The notes: generated from the letters alone by a model not told the origin. Shown: positions 21,246 to 32,677, numbered from the stretch's first letter. The stretch: 64,000 nt of DNA from Heliocidaris erythrogramma (GCA_025617745.1 CM046862.1:53931597-53995596), one strand, 5' to 3'. A program made the numbers and translations.

Positions 21246-21584
21246 TATAGTTACATACCCCTAACAACGCAAAGAGTGCTCGTCACCAAATTGGCACGCT
21301 TCGCGGGCTCACAAACGCCCCATATTGAAAAATCCTGGCTACGCCTGTGTCACCCCCCCCCCCCCCCCCCCCCCATCAGTCCGATCACGTTGCGCTATTC
21401 TACCCATCTTGTTTCGGTACAAGCACATATAGTACCGACAATTTTCGTCAAAGCAATTCATAAATGGCATAGTCTGTGTGCGGGTGGCGGGGGGGGGGGG
21501 GGGGGGGGTGCTGTAGTAGGTGTTGCCACCAGATGTTGTTCTATCATGTCCATAATCCTCAGAGATAGGCGAGATATCTCGATC

Positions 21585-22440
21585 AGAGGTCGAACAGTGG
21601 CTTTGTAACTGAAGGATGCGTGTTTGAAACCAGGATGCACTCATGTCCTTTGGTAAGGCATTAACCTCAAGTCCCTCGGAGAGGACTTAACCCTAATAGG
21701 CCCGGGGGCGGATTCCCCCCCCCCCCCCCTCGACGTTTCGCGTAATATGTTCGCATTGCGAAAAGCAGTCACCACGCCGCTTCACTACTTTTTTCTTTCA
21801 AGTCTTGCGCAACTTTTGAGACCAAATTTGTGATGTCCGCGCGTGCGGTTCCGGAGTTACCCAACATTTCGTAAGTGCATGTCAGACCCAAAATTGTTCA
21901 AAAACGTGATTTCGTGTACAAATCCAATCCAAATTGTGTTTCCAGCTAAAATTCATAAATGTTTCATTACTTTTACTTTTACTGTTTAAAAACAATTAAT
22001 TTTATGTTGTTTAGGATTAAAATAGTGTCGCCGACAAATTCCATCGAAAAAACAATAAAAAACATAAGAAAAAAAGGATTTTTACCGGTTTATTTGATCA
22101 GAATCTGACAAAGAGTCTCTATACCAAAAATTAGCAGTTTTGGGGCTTTAATTAATTAATTAGAGCAAATTAATTTTATGCATAAATTAGCATAATTAAT
22201 TAGTTATTAAATTTTTCGGAGAAATTGACTATACAGTTTTGTAGATTACGTGGTCGGCGACGTTTGTGCCGATTTTCGTTGCGAATGCGCGGTGGACGGC
22301 CGAGATCTTAGGGGTGGAATCAGCCCCCCACCCGGCTGTGAGATGGGTCTAAAATAACCCGGCTCTGTTAGGGTTAAATCCGTTGGTCCTGTGGTTGTTT
22401 ACATACAACCAATATGCTTTACATTATAAAGAAATGGGAA
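21585..22440 (+). mobile_element. tRNA-type SINE split by a TTAA element
   Basis: SINE sequence (AGTGGCTTTGTAACTG..., CATGTCCTTTGGTAAGGCAT, TCCCTCGGAGAGGACTTAA) resumes after 22373 with TTAAATCCGTTGGTCCTGTGG. Joining at TTAA restores one SINE body. Confidence 0.7.
21691..22373. mobile_element. 683-bp TTAA-flanked MITE
   Basis: The ends CCCTAATAGGCCCGGG and (inverted) CCCTAACAGAGCCGGG are bordered by TTAA at 21687-21690 and 22374-22377. TTAA targets are used by piggyBac and Kolobok elements. No coding sequence. It contains a poly-C run and a repeated AATTAATTA-rich segment. Confidence 0.75.
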
Positions 22441-23894
22441 TAAATTTGATAGAATTGAATTAAGATCAAACAAACATAGAAAATACATGATGCGCATGCC
22501 CTTGTAATGGGGGGGGGGGGGGGGTGGCCTGTAGGATTGGCTTGTATCATCCCCCGCAATAATTCACCTTCAATAAATGACATGATCAAATAATATGATC
22601 AGGAGGAGGAGGAGGATGACCATGATGATTATTATTCATAGGATCACGATCGATCAACATGGTGATAATTTTTGTCATGATTTTTGTTAAGATTATCATA
22701 AGGAAGACCGAAATAAAGATTTCAAAGAATATAATGAAATAAATAAGTTAGTAATTACCATGAAAGAACATGCACTGAAATGCTCTGAGAGGTGATTTTA
22801 AACTCGGGGAAATTTGAAAGTCCCAACCGTGGGAGGGCATACTTCATTCCCATCCATGCCCATAAACAGGGGCACACTGTAAAAACGGTAGATGCCAATG
22901 AATTGTACGTTACTAAAATCACGTATTATGAAAATATTACTATCCCACCCCAAAATAAAAACGAAAACAAATTTTTCGCGGCAATTTCTAAGCCCGTATC
23001 CGGACAACTACCCCTACAACTAATCTCCAGGACAAATACCCCCTACGAGAATCCCACCCCCCCCCCCTCCTCCCCGCCCAACTTTCCCCTCATCTCCCCC
23101 CAAATGAACGATTGCTGGAACTTGAGATAAAGGCTAAGGATTAGGTCTTCACAGGAGTTGAGAAACGGGAGGATCTGGATGATTCAGTGATTCATTTATT
23201 GTCATGCAACAAGGATACAAATTGTGTTACAATCTGATTTCCCAATTTCAAGCATAAAAAATTGCACGTGATGGATAAGAATGAATACAGAAAAATATAT
23301 TAATGCACATGTATCAAAAATATATTAACACATTGAGAAAGAGGCATGACAATAATTATTCCATGATAAATCTACGTAAACAGTATACAAAAGGAAATAA
23401 GAGTACAAGCAAGAGGTCCATGTCTTGCAGAAAACCATGCAGAAACAAAGAAACAAGAAGCTGGAAAAGGAAGGAAAGAGGAAGAGAGAGAGAGAGAGAG
23501 AGAGGAGGAAAAAGAAAAAAGAAAGAACGAAAAGGGTACATAAATAGACAACCAGTAAGTACTTCCCCTAACTCTAAAATAGGTGTGGCAATGACACTCC
23601 AATATTCAAAACAAAGCACATGTCTGCGTGTATGTGGGTGTGTGGATGGGGGGGGGGGGGGTCCTCTCCTCCCACGTAGATGTATGGATTAGACATCGTT
23701 TTTTTTAATTATTAAGGCACTGGCAAAGCGCCTTTCAAAGTGTGGGGAGTATTGATAAATATAGTTCACTTTTTTAGAAAATAGGGATATATTTGACAAA
23801 AACCGGAAATGCATTGTATAGAGCTTTCTTAAATACAATACCGTTGGGCCTTGGGTTGTCCTTCCTCCATATCCCTTTCTTATTTGATTTAAAT

Positions 23895-24440
23895 GACAAC
23901 CCTCTTCTTTGATTATGAATAGCGACCCTCTTCTGTGATTATGAACAGCGACCCTCTTTAGTGATTATGAATAGCGACCCTCTTCTCCGATTATGAATAG
24001 CGACCCTCTTCTGTGATTATGAATAGCGACCCTCTTCTCCGATTATGAATAGCGACCCTCTTATGTGATTATGAATAGCGACCCTCTTTTGTGATTATGA
24101 ATAGCGACCCTCTTATCCGATTATGAATAGCGACCCTCTTCTCCGATTATGAATTGCGACCCTCTTATGTTATTATGAATAGCGACCCTCTTCTTCGATT
24201 ATGAATAGCGACCCTTATGAATATTGACCTTTATGAATAGCGACCTTTATGAATAGCGACCTTTATGAATAGCGACCCTATTTTCGTATTATGAATAGGG
24301 ACCCTTATGATTAACGACCGCGTCTGATTTGGTATTATGAATAGCGACCCTCTTTCCATATTATGAATAGCGATCCTTATGTCTTATTATGAATAGCGGT
24401 CCTTATGACTATTTTTTTTTTATGAATAGCGGTCCTTATG
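23895..24440 (-). repeat. 26-bp tandem array, right (mirror) copy
   Basis: The same GTCGCTATTCATAATC unit as at 19955-20705, here on the minus strand, about 20 copies including shorter variants near 24210-24260. The mirrored placement inside the same element is a direct observation. Confidence 0.95.
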
Positions 24441-24470
24441 ACTAGCGAGCAGACCCCCTCATATGATACT

Positions 24471-25075
24471 TCACGCATGACTGAATATTATGAAGCAGGG
24501 TTGCCAATTAGTCATTTGGCCAACGATACCTGAATTTCAAAGAAATAATATAATTTCTAGAAAGTTTATTTTCTGCTCTTTCATATGATACCTCAATCGG
24601 GAGCCAGGGATGACAAATCTCTTTTGTTGTAAAGTGATGCCTGCATTTGCATGATTTATTAAACGAATCCGTTTGCACTGGCTGCCTGCACGAGCAATAA
24701 TCAAACAAGACAAAAAAAAATAATGCATGGCGATCTTCAACAAAATGGAGTGGTGAGTACAATGATAAAAGCTGATTGAAAAGGAGGTACGTTTTCATTA
24801 ACCTACTTGACGATGCAGTTAGCAACAGAGCAACTTGTATTTCTGGTAGCAGAATGGGGACGATCTGGGAGCCTTTACTAAATCATGAAAATGCAATCAT
24901 TTTACTCCAACAGAACTTTGTCATCCCTGGCTCATTTTTCCCAATTGAGGTGTAATAAGAAAGAGCAGAAAATGAATCACTAGAAACGTGATATTTTTGA
25001 AATTCAGATATCGTTGGCCAAACGACTTTTTGGTAACTCTGCTTCTTATTGTCTTTATTCACTCATGCGTGAAGT
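24471..25075. mobile_element. ~600-bp nested inverted-repeat element
   Basis: The segment 24471-24620 (CACGCATGACTGAAT ... AGCCAGGGATGACAAA) recurs inverted at about 24925-25075. It interrupts the right TIR of the enclosing element: sequence on both sides (ATATGATACTT / AAGTAAGTATCTTATGGG) matches the left TIR continuously. It is a later insertion. Confidence 0.7.
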
Positions 25076-25219
25076 AAGTATCTTATGGGTGGCATCAAAT
25101 GAAAGAAAAGGTTCCAAGCTTTACAAATATGAGTCATTTATTAATCATAATTTTGATTAAGATATGATATAACATCGATTATGAGCCTAAATCTCGGTTT
25201 CGTTTTTTTATGGGATGAC

Positions 25220-25267
<48 letters not shown>

Positions 25268-25657
25268 ATTTCTTAAAATTATTAGAACATCTGCTAAAAA
25301 TTACCAAATTTTATTTTCATTTGTTTATCAATATTCAGTTTGATATATCTGCAATCTCTGGTTGGTGAATGCTGTGATGGGGTATAAGTATTACCAAACC
25401 ATGTCAAAGATGTCGGTCATAGTGAAGTCAATATTTATTGAAATTCGGTGTGTTTTTTTCTATACCCATCCCACCTCTGAAGTTCATTGCAATCTGATAG
25501 TGTGGTTAGGATTTTTACCTTTATTTTTTTTATACGCTGGTGTAACATTTCCAGTATTTTTTATTTTTTTTTTACTAAGTGCAACTTTAGCAGCAAATAT
25601 CAACGGTATGGCTGTAGGAAGGGTATTGACAAGGTAAAAAAAAACCAAGGTACTTAC

Positions 25658-25770
25658 TGATGGGTTCTCTCTCTATTTCTTGAATATCCTTTTCTTTCCA
25701 ACCAGAAACATCTACAGTGTAAATCTTGTCCTGATCTACTCCAACCGTAGATACCTCATTGGGGTCGAAT
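25658..25770 (-). CDS. ROCO gene: Roc exon after the P-loop
   Basis: A 113-bp exon, acceptor CGCAG and donor GTAAGT. The first base completes a Lys codon from the previous exon. It reads FDPNEVSTVGVDQDKIYTVD then GWKEKDIQEIEREPI. 'F-x-P-x-x-x-S-T-x-G' is the switch I region after the P-loop in ROCO GTPases, with the conserved Thr present. It leaves in phase 1. Confidence 0.9.
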
Positions 25771-26241
25771 CTGCGATGTTACCATAAAACATAAAGGTTT
25801 TTTTTTATTCTATTAAGAATATTCTAAAATTAATATTTTTGATATTAATTTACAAACAAATACATGTTGATATCCATTTGCAAAATGAAGTGTTTTCTTA
25901 AAATAAATAATCCATTGGAAAAATATAAGTTTTAACAGAAATGTGCAAATAGGTGGGTTGCACTCTTGTATACAGTCAAGCCAAGAATTGGTATTCTTCT
26001 TTATGTCACGAAACAGGTGATGATTTATGTTACATAATAGCTAAAAATATGAAAGTTCTTGATCAGTGTATGGTGTTTAATCTAAACAACAACAACAACA
26101 AAGTGTGAACAAATAAAAACCTTGTTGTATTTCTATTCCATCGAAATCATCTTGTTTCTTGTAAAGGTTAGTAATAAAGTTTTCTGGTTTTGAAAAATAG
26201 AAATACGTAAACCATTTTTGTTCAATAGTATACTATTAATA

Positions 26242-26395
26242 CATGGTTGGGAGTGCGTTGGTGCGATCTGTCAACACAAAGGTTTTTATCGTGGTGTACT
26301 ATACACACGAGGCGCAAGCCAAGTTTGTTTGACACCACGATAAAAACCTTTGTGTTGCCAGATCGCACTAACGCACAAACTCATGCACAACCATG
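26242..26395. mobile_element. 154-bp MITE, 6-bp TTAATA target duplication
   Basis: The ends CATGGTTG.../...CAACCATG and most of the length pair as a hairpin (GCACAAAGG-type arms around TTTTTATCGTGGTGT). TTAATA directly flanks both sides (26236-26241, 26396-26401). Confidence 0.8.
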
Positions 26396-26401
26396 TTAAT
26401 A

Positions 26402-27810
26402 GTTTTATAAACGGGTCGGCAATATGATTATGAAGTCTATAAAAAATGGTTACGAACCCCATAGAAACGCTTAGAGTCGCGCAGTCATGGAGGCTGCCAT
26501 TTGCTTTCCTGGATGACATCACAGAAACGCAGCCAACAGAAGTCATGCGCGTTTCAGTGCGCGCATGTAATCCCTGCGATTTCATTGCGTTTTAAGTTTG
26601 CACGCACCAGAGGTACGCTTACGCGCGGCCCATCCGTGCTTTAGAGCTTTTCTGCCGTATGTTATCACTTTTTTTGCACGGTCACGTGGTGTTATTTGAC
26701 TAATCAGTATGGCTACATTCTTGAACCCGTTTTATAATCTTTTTTAAAGGAGGGTTATTTTAAACCATTAGGCATAAATTATACTATTCTACAGAGTTAT
26801 ACCATATTTAAACACGAAATGTAATTTAACCAAACGCACGGTCTGAGTTTCAGCAAGTCAGCTGATTGTGTCGATTTTTTTGTCTTTTCTTCTTTCCTTT
26901 TTTTTCCACGCCCGCAGTTCCAGTACTAAAGTGAAAAATGCCAAAGTGCCAAAAAAAAAAAAAGGGAAGGGGGGGGGGGGGGGGGAATGAAGAAAATTGT
27001 TGACGTGCAGAACCAGTGGATGATGACTATTATCTGGCAATTTTTGTGCGCATTGTTGATAGACAGGGCAGATATTTTCGGATCATTGCAATAAAACTAC
27101 TGCAGTCATATACGTAAACTTCGACTTATTCTTTGGTTGAGTCCCGGTACAGTGGCGGATCATAGTGACAATAATTCTAACATTACTCTGCAACCCCTAT
27201 CCAGACTAGTCACACTGCAAATTGCATACCTGTGATCCGTCGTTTGATATTTTTACGAATGACAATGATCGTATTGTGTGAGTGTGAAATGTTCATGTTC
27301 AAGGGAAAATCTGAGTTTCGGAATATCTATATCAATCATACATTACGATGTATTATAAAAGATTAAGCATTTGATTTTTTTTCATATTCTAACAGATTTC
27401 TGTTTCAAATTAAATTTAATTACATAAGAATAACAGCAATTTGAAGAGGTAAAGAAATTATATATATAAGAAATGTTGAAAAAGACCTTAAACACATAAC
27501 TTACGAAATGTATCGAAATACTCTCACAGAGTGAATCGAATTTTTTGCCCATTGACTACTGAATTCTCTGATTTCCATAGGCCTAACACAGGGACCATCC
27601 GGTTCCCGTAGGCAGTGGGTTAAAATTAAATTATTATACCAAAAATCAAAGAGAAATAGATGATAATCCACTTTTTAGGATGGAAAGCAGGATATTTCAC
27701 CCAGTTTCATTAATAATTGCTTACTGCGTTCAAATCGATCCAAATAAAAAAACCCAAATGGATTTAAGGCGACTAAAACATTAATGATGATGTTTCCTAA
27801 ATGTTTCAAT
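26402..27810. other. No recognisable gene; poly-A/poly-G run near 26950-26985
   Basis: Short frames only. A poly-A then poly-G run is the one simple feature. Confidence 0.5.
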
Positions 27811-28022
27811 GTGTGGAGGTGTCGTTGTAAAGTGGTTCATTCACTTGACTCTCAATCCAAGGGTTGAGGGTTCGAATCTCAGCCCAGCACTAGTGTCTTT
27901 TGGTAAGACATTAATTCACGTTTGCCACTCTCCACCTAGATGTTAAATGGGTACCTGGCAGGATTTATTCCTCGAAATGCATTGTGCGCTCATTGCGGCC
28001 GCAGGAGCTGAAGCCAGGGTAA

Positions 28023-28829
28023 CCCTGATAGCAGAAAGTGTTAAAAATGACGTGATATTTACGTCGTGGTTTTCGTCCTTTTTACGTCCTGCAATTACGT
28101 CAATAAGACGACAACTTGCACCAACGCAAGACGTCAAGACGTCAAGAGGACGTCTTATTTTGACGTCATCTATACACTGTAAAAACTGAAGTGCTGTATA
28201 TAGCACTTTTTGAGGGCATGCATAGGGACTGCACTCAGAGTGATATTGAATGCACACAGCGTGCTATTTCAGCACTTTCACTGGAGCTGGACCGGCTCCT
28301 TAAACTGCTAAACATTCATTAAAAAATGATATTGGCGAGCCTCGAACCAGGGTCCGCTGATCGAGAATTGCTGGCATTAACGCTAGACTAACTCACATCG
28401 TACGATTTAGAGCAAATCATATTGTTACATAGTGAATTTACGACACCACATAGTTCATGTTATCTACTTGACTCCCATGACTAAACTGGATTGCAAGAAG
28501 CATTCGTTAGTCCATCGGTAACGTCAGCGCCTCTCAATCAGCGGAACCTGGTTCGAGGCTCGCCACGGTCACATTTTTTTTTGCCGGTAAATTAGCACAC
28601 TACAAGAGCTAAAAACAGCATTTCAGGTGCATGCAGTCATTATACATGCCCCTAAAAGTAGCACTTTAGTTTTTACAGTGTACAAGACGTAGAGATGACG
28701 TCAAAATAAGACGTCCTCATGACGTCTTGCGTTGGTGTAAGTTGTCGTCTTATTGACGTAATTACAGGACGTAAAAAAGACGTAAATGACGTAAATATCA
28801 CGTCATTTTTCCTCTTTCTGCTATCAGGG
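28023..28829. mobile_element. 807-bp relative of the 12.8-kb element: CCCTGATAGCAG ends, ACGTC-rich arms
   Basis: The ends CCCTGATAGCAG and CTGCTATCAGGG are flanked by AA on both sides. About 130 bp of ACGTC-rich arm on each side (TTACGTCCTGCAATTACGTC...) are inverted copies of each other and match the left-array unit of the element at 45037-57801. A further nested element (28174-28681) occupies the middle. No coding capacity. Confidence 0.85.
28174..28681. mobile_element. ~508-bp nested element with ACACTGTAAAAACT ends
   Basis: The ends ACACTGTAAAAACT and AGTTTTTACAGTGT are perfect inverted repeats. Two inverted tRNA-like segments with GGTTCGAGGCTCG (one on each strand, near 28340 and 28550) lie inside. 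Superfamily not assigned. Confidence 0.7.
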
Positions 28830-29149
28830 AATATTATCCAAACCCTTTGGAAGCGCATAGTGACGTTATATCATAATGTGATATGCCCTATATACAAGAC
28901 CGGTTTACTCAATGTTTCTATACAAGCAACTGAAGAATAGAGAATTATACAAGTAGTTAGAAAGTTAAATTAGAAGACATACCTATGTCATGATTGTATT
29001 AATGCCAGTGTCATAAATCAAACCACACATGTATTGATATCACCTTTGAATCATATATTCAACGTATCTTTTGAGTTTACTTAATTTCTATAAAGTCTCA
29101 AACTAGGAACTTTATGACCCATATTTAAAACAAGGTTATTTACTGGCAT

Positions 29150-29884
29150 GCGGAAAGTGAAATAAAAAAGTATATGTAACATATACTTTATCTTGGGCAT
29201 AAAACGCTACCCTTGTATAATGTACTTGTATCCGTATTATGTATATCGTTAAAACGAAACAACGGATTTCAATTAAATCATAAATACGAAACTAGACACG
29301 CACATCACATCCATCTGCCCAAGCACAGAACCTTATTATTCCAACATAACATCCGGTACTCAGGACCTAAGCTGTGGAACGTTATCCCTGACACAATAAA
29401 GTACCCTGCATCTCTTGCCAGCTTCTCAAGAAGGATTAAAAAAAATCACTTCATCTTACAAATTATATATCTTTAAGATTCTTCCTCACACTCCAGTGGG
29501 TCTATTCTCTCCCTCTCTTCTCTCTGCTTCTTTGTGAATACATCTCTTCTCCGTACTCATTTTATGTTGCACCTCCATCCTTCCCCCCTTTTTCCCCCTT
29601 TTTTTTCTCTCTTTCCTTATTTCTTTTTCCCCCTCCAATTAAGCTCAGCGGTCTAGGAATGTTATCCTTTTTTGTATGCAGTTATTTTCTTTTTACATAA
29701 TATTATGTATTATGTTACTAAGGGCAACCTCGCCTGAAGCTTTTGCTTTTAGAGGTGTGTCATCCAACTATGTATGTACCACATGAATGTGTATTATGTC
29801 GCATTTTTTGTTTAAAACACATGTACATTATTTCGCTCATTTATTACTTTGTACACCTATATTGAAAAGTTGGAAATAAATGTC
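29150..29884 (+). mobile_element. 3' end of a second non-LTR retrotransposon
   Basis: A frame at about 29270-29476 reads NHKYETRHAHHIHLPKHRT then RYSGPKLWNVIPDTIKYPAS and SFSRRIKKNHF. The pattern Y-x-T-R, G-P-x-x-W-N-x-x-P, F-x-x-x-x-K is the C-terminal tail of LINE reverse transcriptases. It is followed by a pyrimidine-rich 3' region and ends near GGAAATAAATGTCTTAA. Confidence 0.7.
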
Positions 29885-29888
29885 TTAA

Positions 29889-30448
29889 AGGGAAATCCAA
29901 CCTTCATAGCAAGTTCCTTTGAAAGAAAGAGGAAAAATCAGAGAAACAGATTGGTGAAAGTTTGAACGAAAGTTATGAGTTTTTAAAAGTTGTAATCAAT
30001 ATACAATTGGGAATTTCAAATTGGCCGAATAGGTAATGTCACTGTGATGTAGCTGTGGACAACTCCCCCATTCGCTCCAGCACACAAAATGACTAAAATG
30101 TCACTTTTTTCAAAATGTATTACTCAGTAGGATCTTTTTCTTTCATGAGGACCTATAACAATATGCTATCTCTAATATACTTTGACCCGAGGGTAAAAAC
30201 GCCTCGAAGAAAACCGCAAATTAAGGATATTTTTTTGTGTACGACAAACGGGAGAGTTGTCCACAAAAATGTCACAATCGACTCACCAAATTGCCAATTT
30301 GAGATTGGCATAGATGTAGTGCTCTCATTTTTCAAACATCCATAACTTTCTTAGTCCTTGTCCGATTTCTTTCAAACTTTCACCATCCTGTTTTTCTTAT
30401 TTTTCTGCTTTCACACAAATCATCTTATTACCAATGTTGGATTGCCCT
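29889..30448. mobile_element. 560-bp TTAA-flanked MITE
   Basis: The ends AGGGAAATCCAAC and GTTGGATTGCCC(T) are flanked by TTAA (29885-29888, 30449-30452). Inverted similarity extends into the subterminal region (GGTGAAAGTTTGAA). Related subterminal blocks, without both ends, occur at about 13020-13200 and 19005-19030. The open frame inside is not convincing as a gene. Confidence 0.7.
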
Positions 30449-30811
30449 TTAAATTGAAATGAAAATATTTTTTTCACACTGAATGGGAGTGTTCGACATG
30501 TAAGACATCTACTATAAAGGCATTGTCAATTAGCAGTTACCCAGCAATCGAATTTCTTAATAACGTACACTATTTTCTTTCTGATGATTTTGATGCATCA
30601 GCCCAAGCCCCTCTTTTAAACAAATAATAAAGAATCCCTTAATTTGGTTTCTCTACTAAAATGAACATAATACTAGAAAAAACCCTGATAAATAAAATAT
30701 TAACAATAATAGTAATATTTTAATTTGTAAACAAATCTTTCGGCATATTACTCCCAGTGTTAAAGATCGTATGCTCGATCTGTAATGAAAAACACAAGTC
30801 AGAAAAAAATG

Positions 30812-30883
30812 GAACCAGCGGGATTCGAACCTGTCATCTACTGCTTGCCGGGCAGCGACTTAACCACCAGGCCATTCTGGTTC
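30812..30883 (-). tRNA. tRNA-like cloverleaf, GGC at the anticodon position (SINE head or tRNA pseudogene)
   Basis: Read on minus, acceptor GAACCAG/CTGGTTC pairs 7 of 7. Box A is TGGCCTGGTGG and box B is GGTTCGAATCC. The anticodon arm GCUGC/GCAGU encloses CCGGCAA, so GGC lies at the anticodon but position 33 is C rather than the invariant U. An inverted duplicate lies 250 bp away. Pseudogene or SINE head is more likely than a working tRNA. Confidence 0.5.
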
Positions 30884-31133
30884 ACGGCCAAGTCACGGCC
30901 AAGTCACGACTGGTTCCAATTTTTTCTGACTTGTGTTTTTCATTACAGATCGAGCATACGATCTTTAACACTGGGAGTAATATGCCGAAAGATTTGTTTA
31001 CAAATTAAAAATTCCTCCCCAGTCAAGCTTCTTCGTTTACTAACCATTGTCTACGGCGGACCGTTTGAATATTAATGAGTCAGAAAGAAGAGGATCTTGG
31101 GTATTTGATTCTAGTTCGTCGTGACTTGGCCGT

Positions 31134-31206
31134 GAACCAGAATGGCCTGGTGGTTAAGTCGCTGCCCGGCAAGCAGTAGATGACAGGTTCGAATCCCGCT
31201 TGTTCC
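31134..31206 (+). tRNA. Second tRNA-like copy, one acceptor mismatch
   Basis: Same sequence as the copy at 30812-30883, but the 3' acceptor strand is CTTGTTC, giving one mismatch. It is followed by the same downstream block. Confidence 0.45.
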
Positions 31207-31506
31207 AATTTTTTCTGACTTGTGTTTTTCATTACAGATCGAGCATACGATCTTTAACACTGGGAGTAATATGCCGAAAGATTTGTTTACAAATTAAAAA
31301 TTCCTCCCCAGTCAAGCTTCTTCGTTTACTAATAGTGATATTAATAATAAATACGGGAAATAAATACTTCCTCTGTTTTTTAACAAGGTTTTTGATTATT
31401 TCTTTTCCGGGTCAATGAAAACAGTAATGCCTATGAGAAATATGTTTGCGACCTAAAGTACATTCTTCTAAATAAGTAGACCTTTCAGAACAGTGAGCAT
31501 ACTTAC

Positions 31507-31636
31507 TTTTCTCCGATGAGGCGTTTGAGAAGAGAGGTTTTTCCTGCTCTTGATGGTCCTACAAACATCACTCTTCCCCTTTTCAGTTTACTAACGCCGT
31601 CTTTCAGCGCTGCTTCGAAGGCTTCTTGCAAACGTT
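31507..31636 (-). CDS. ROCO gene: P-loop exon of the Roc GTPase
   Basis: A 130-bp exon between AACAG acceptor and GTAAGT donor, phase 1 in and phase 2 out. It reads RLQEAFEAALKDGVSKLKRG then RVMFVGPSRAGKTSLLKRLI. GPSRAGKTS is a Walker A/P-loop GxxxxGK[ST] motif in the form usual for ROCO/MFHAS1-type proteins. The preceding helix (QEAFEAALKDG) is the typical linker before Roc. It anchors the gene call. Confidence 0.95.
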
Positions 31637-32336
31637 CTGTTATTCATATATAAATAAAGTATGCAGGTGACATAGTGAATAAGAAATGATTATGGTCTAA
31701 AGATATTTTACATGATATTACATTGTATATACCCAAATGCATAATTATGCAGGTATATCATGTCGCGAGCAATTTCAGATTTTTTTTTTTTTTTTTTATT
31801 TTTTTTTTTTTAGGCTGGGACGTTTGCATATTCAAAATAATAGAGGCGTATGGGAAGGTGGACGGATGCAACAAGGGACACATGGGGAACGCGTATCCTT
31901 TTGCTCTGTCATCGTCGGCGGCTTCAATCTGTTTCGCATTTGTTGGGTGAAAGCAATGTGCCCAGTATTGTGGTCATTATCATGCAATAAACTGATGGAA
32001 TGTGAAATGGACGTCCCGTATATTGGAGATCCAAACACGTTAAGAAATCGTTTTAAATCGAAGAGTGACCCTGTATATCACAACCAACATGCGCGAAGTC
32101 AGATTGGTCAGAATGGACAGGGCGTGGTTGACGACCTTAAAAGTCCACTACCCCATTTTTCCCCACTTTTTTGTTAAGAATCTGTAAAAGATTTTTTTTC
32201 ATATAACCCCCTTCCCCTTCGCCCCCCAACACACACTGGCTTATCGAGTGACGAATATGCATTGTATATATATATATATATAATATATATATATATACAT
32301 AATGATATTTCATAACCGCGTGTTGGAAAAGCATGA

Positions 32337-32677
32337 AGAGAGAAACAATTAATGAAGTCCAGAGAAGACATTGGTAATGCATTGAATTCCAACTTTTATA
32401 TTTATTTTCACCAAATTTTCGATCCTCACGGATCTTCTTATGTATTTTGCGCTAATTATAAAATAAGCGCTCAAAACTTTACCTAGCAATTAAGCGCGTT
32501 ACCATGGTATATTACATTGTCAACCTTTTCTGAGCAGAGCTTCACATACATATTTCACTTTGTTCATTACCCTGAGGAAGATCCGTGAGGATCGAAAATT
32601 TGGTGAAAATAAATATAAAAGTTGGAATTCAATGCATTACCAATGTCTTCTCTGGACTTCATTAATTGTTTCTCTCT
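32337..32677. mobile_element. ~340-bp element with ~100-bp inverted ends and a hammerhead relic
   Basis: AGAGAGAAACAATTAATGAA at the left and its complement at the right begin arms of about 100 bp with few differences. The arms end in the stem-loop GATCC-x-GGATC. (TA)n lies outside on both sides (32265-32297; 32676-32697). Non-coding. Confidence 0.8.
32567..32606 (+). ncRNA. Hammerhead-like relic with bulged A
   Basis: CUGAGGA (32572-32578), an extra A, GAUCC/GGAUC helix II with GUGA loop, GAA (32594-32596), AAUU, U17 and GGUGA. Bases 32567-32571 can pair with 32602-32606 (five pairs including one G-U). It has the same bulged-A class as 10603-10637 and 12021-12057. Confidence 0.5.

Larger units (their letters stand above)
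19803..25220. mobile_element. 5.4-kb mariner-ended element with mirrored 26-bp satellite arrays
   Basis: Left end GGTGCGTCCCAGAAAAAAAC and right end (read inward on minus) GGTCATCCCATAAAAAAACG lie in TATATAC sequence and continue as related TIRs for about 180 bp. The form 'GGTG-x-x-TCCCA-x-AAAAA' is common for mariner TIRs. Inside each TIR is an array of the same repeat in opposite orientation (19955-20705; 23895-24440). The interior carries nested insertions (21691-22373; 24471-25075) and no transposase that I can recognise. Confidence 0.7.
27815..28895 (+). mobile_element. tRNA-type SINE split by the 807-bp ACGTC element
   Basis: Head GGTGTCGTTGTAAAGTGG and box B GGTTCGAATCTC, then the SINE body to GCTGAAGCCAGGGTAA at 28022. 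After 28829 the SINE tail continues (ATATTATCC...GGAAGCGCATAGTGACG). The full SINE at 42183 has the same junction region uninterrupted (ATAACCAGGGTAATAATAAT). Confidence 0.75.
30720..31340. repeat. Inverted then direct copies of a ~230-bp unit with tRNA-like heads
   Basis: The block AATTTGTAAACAAATCTTTC...ACACAAGTCAGAAAAAA (30722-30810) recurs inverted at about 30916-31008, then again in the same inverted orientation at 31203-31300. A tRNA-like head lies on each strand. The unit is consistent with a tRNA-derived SINE inserted and rearranged. Confidence 0.8.

Noticed and set aside
21339..21644. Pro-rich and Gly-rich frames on both strands
   Set aside because: They result from poly-C and poly-G runs.
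29213..29266. Start Met of the LINE tail frame as a gene start
   Set aside because: The coding similarity begins later, and the frame is the 3' end of a truncated LINE rather than a gene with its own start.
30812..30883. Functional tRNA-Ala (GGC)
   Set aside because: Position 33 is C, and the sequence is part of a duplicated unit with extra flanking repeats. I kept it as tRNA-like only.
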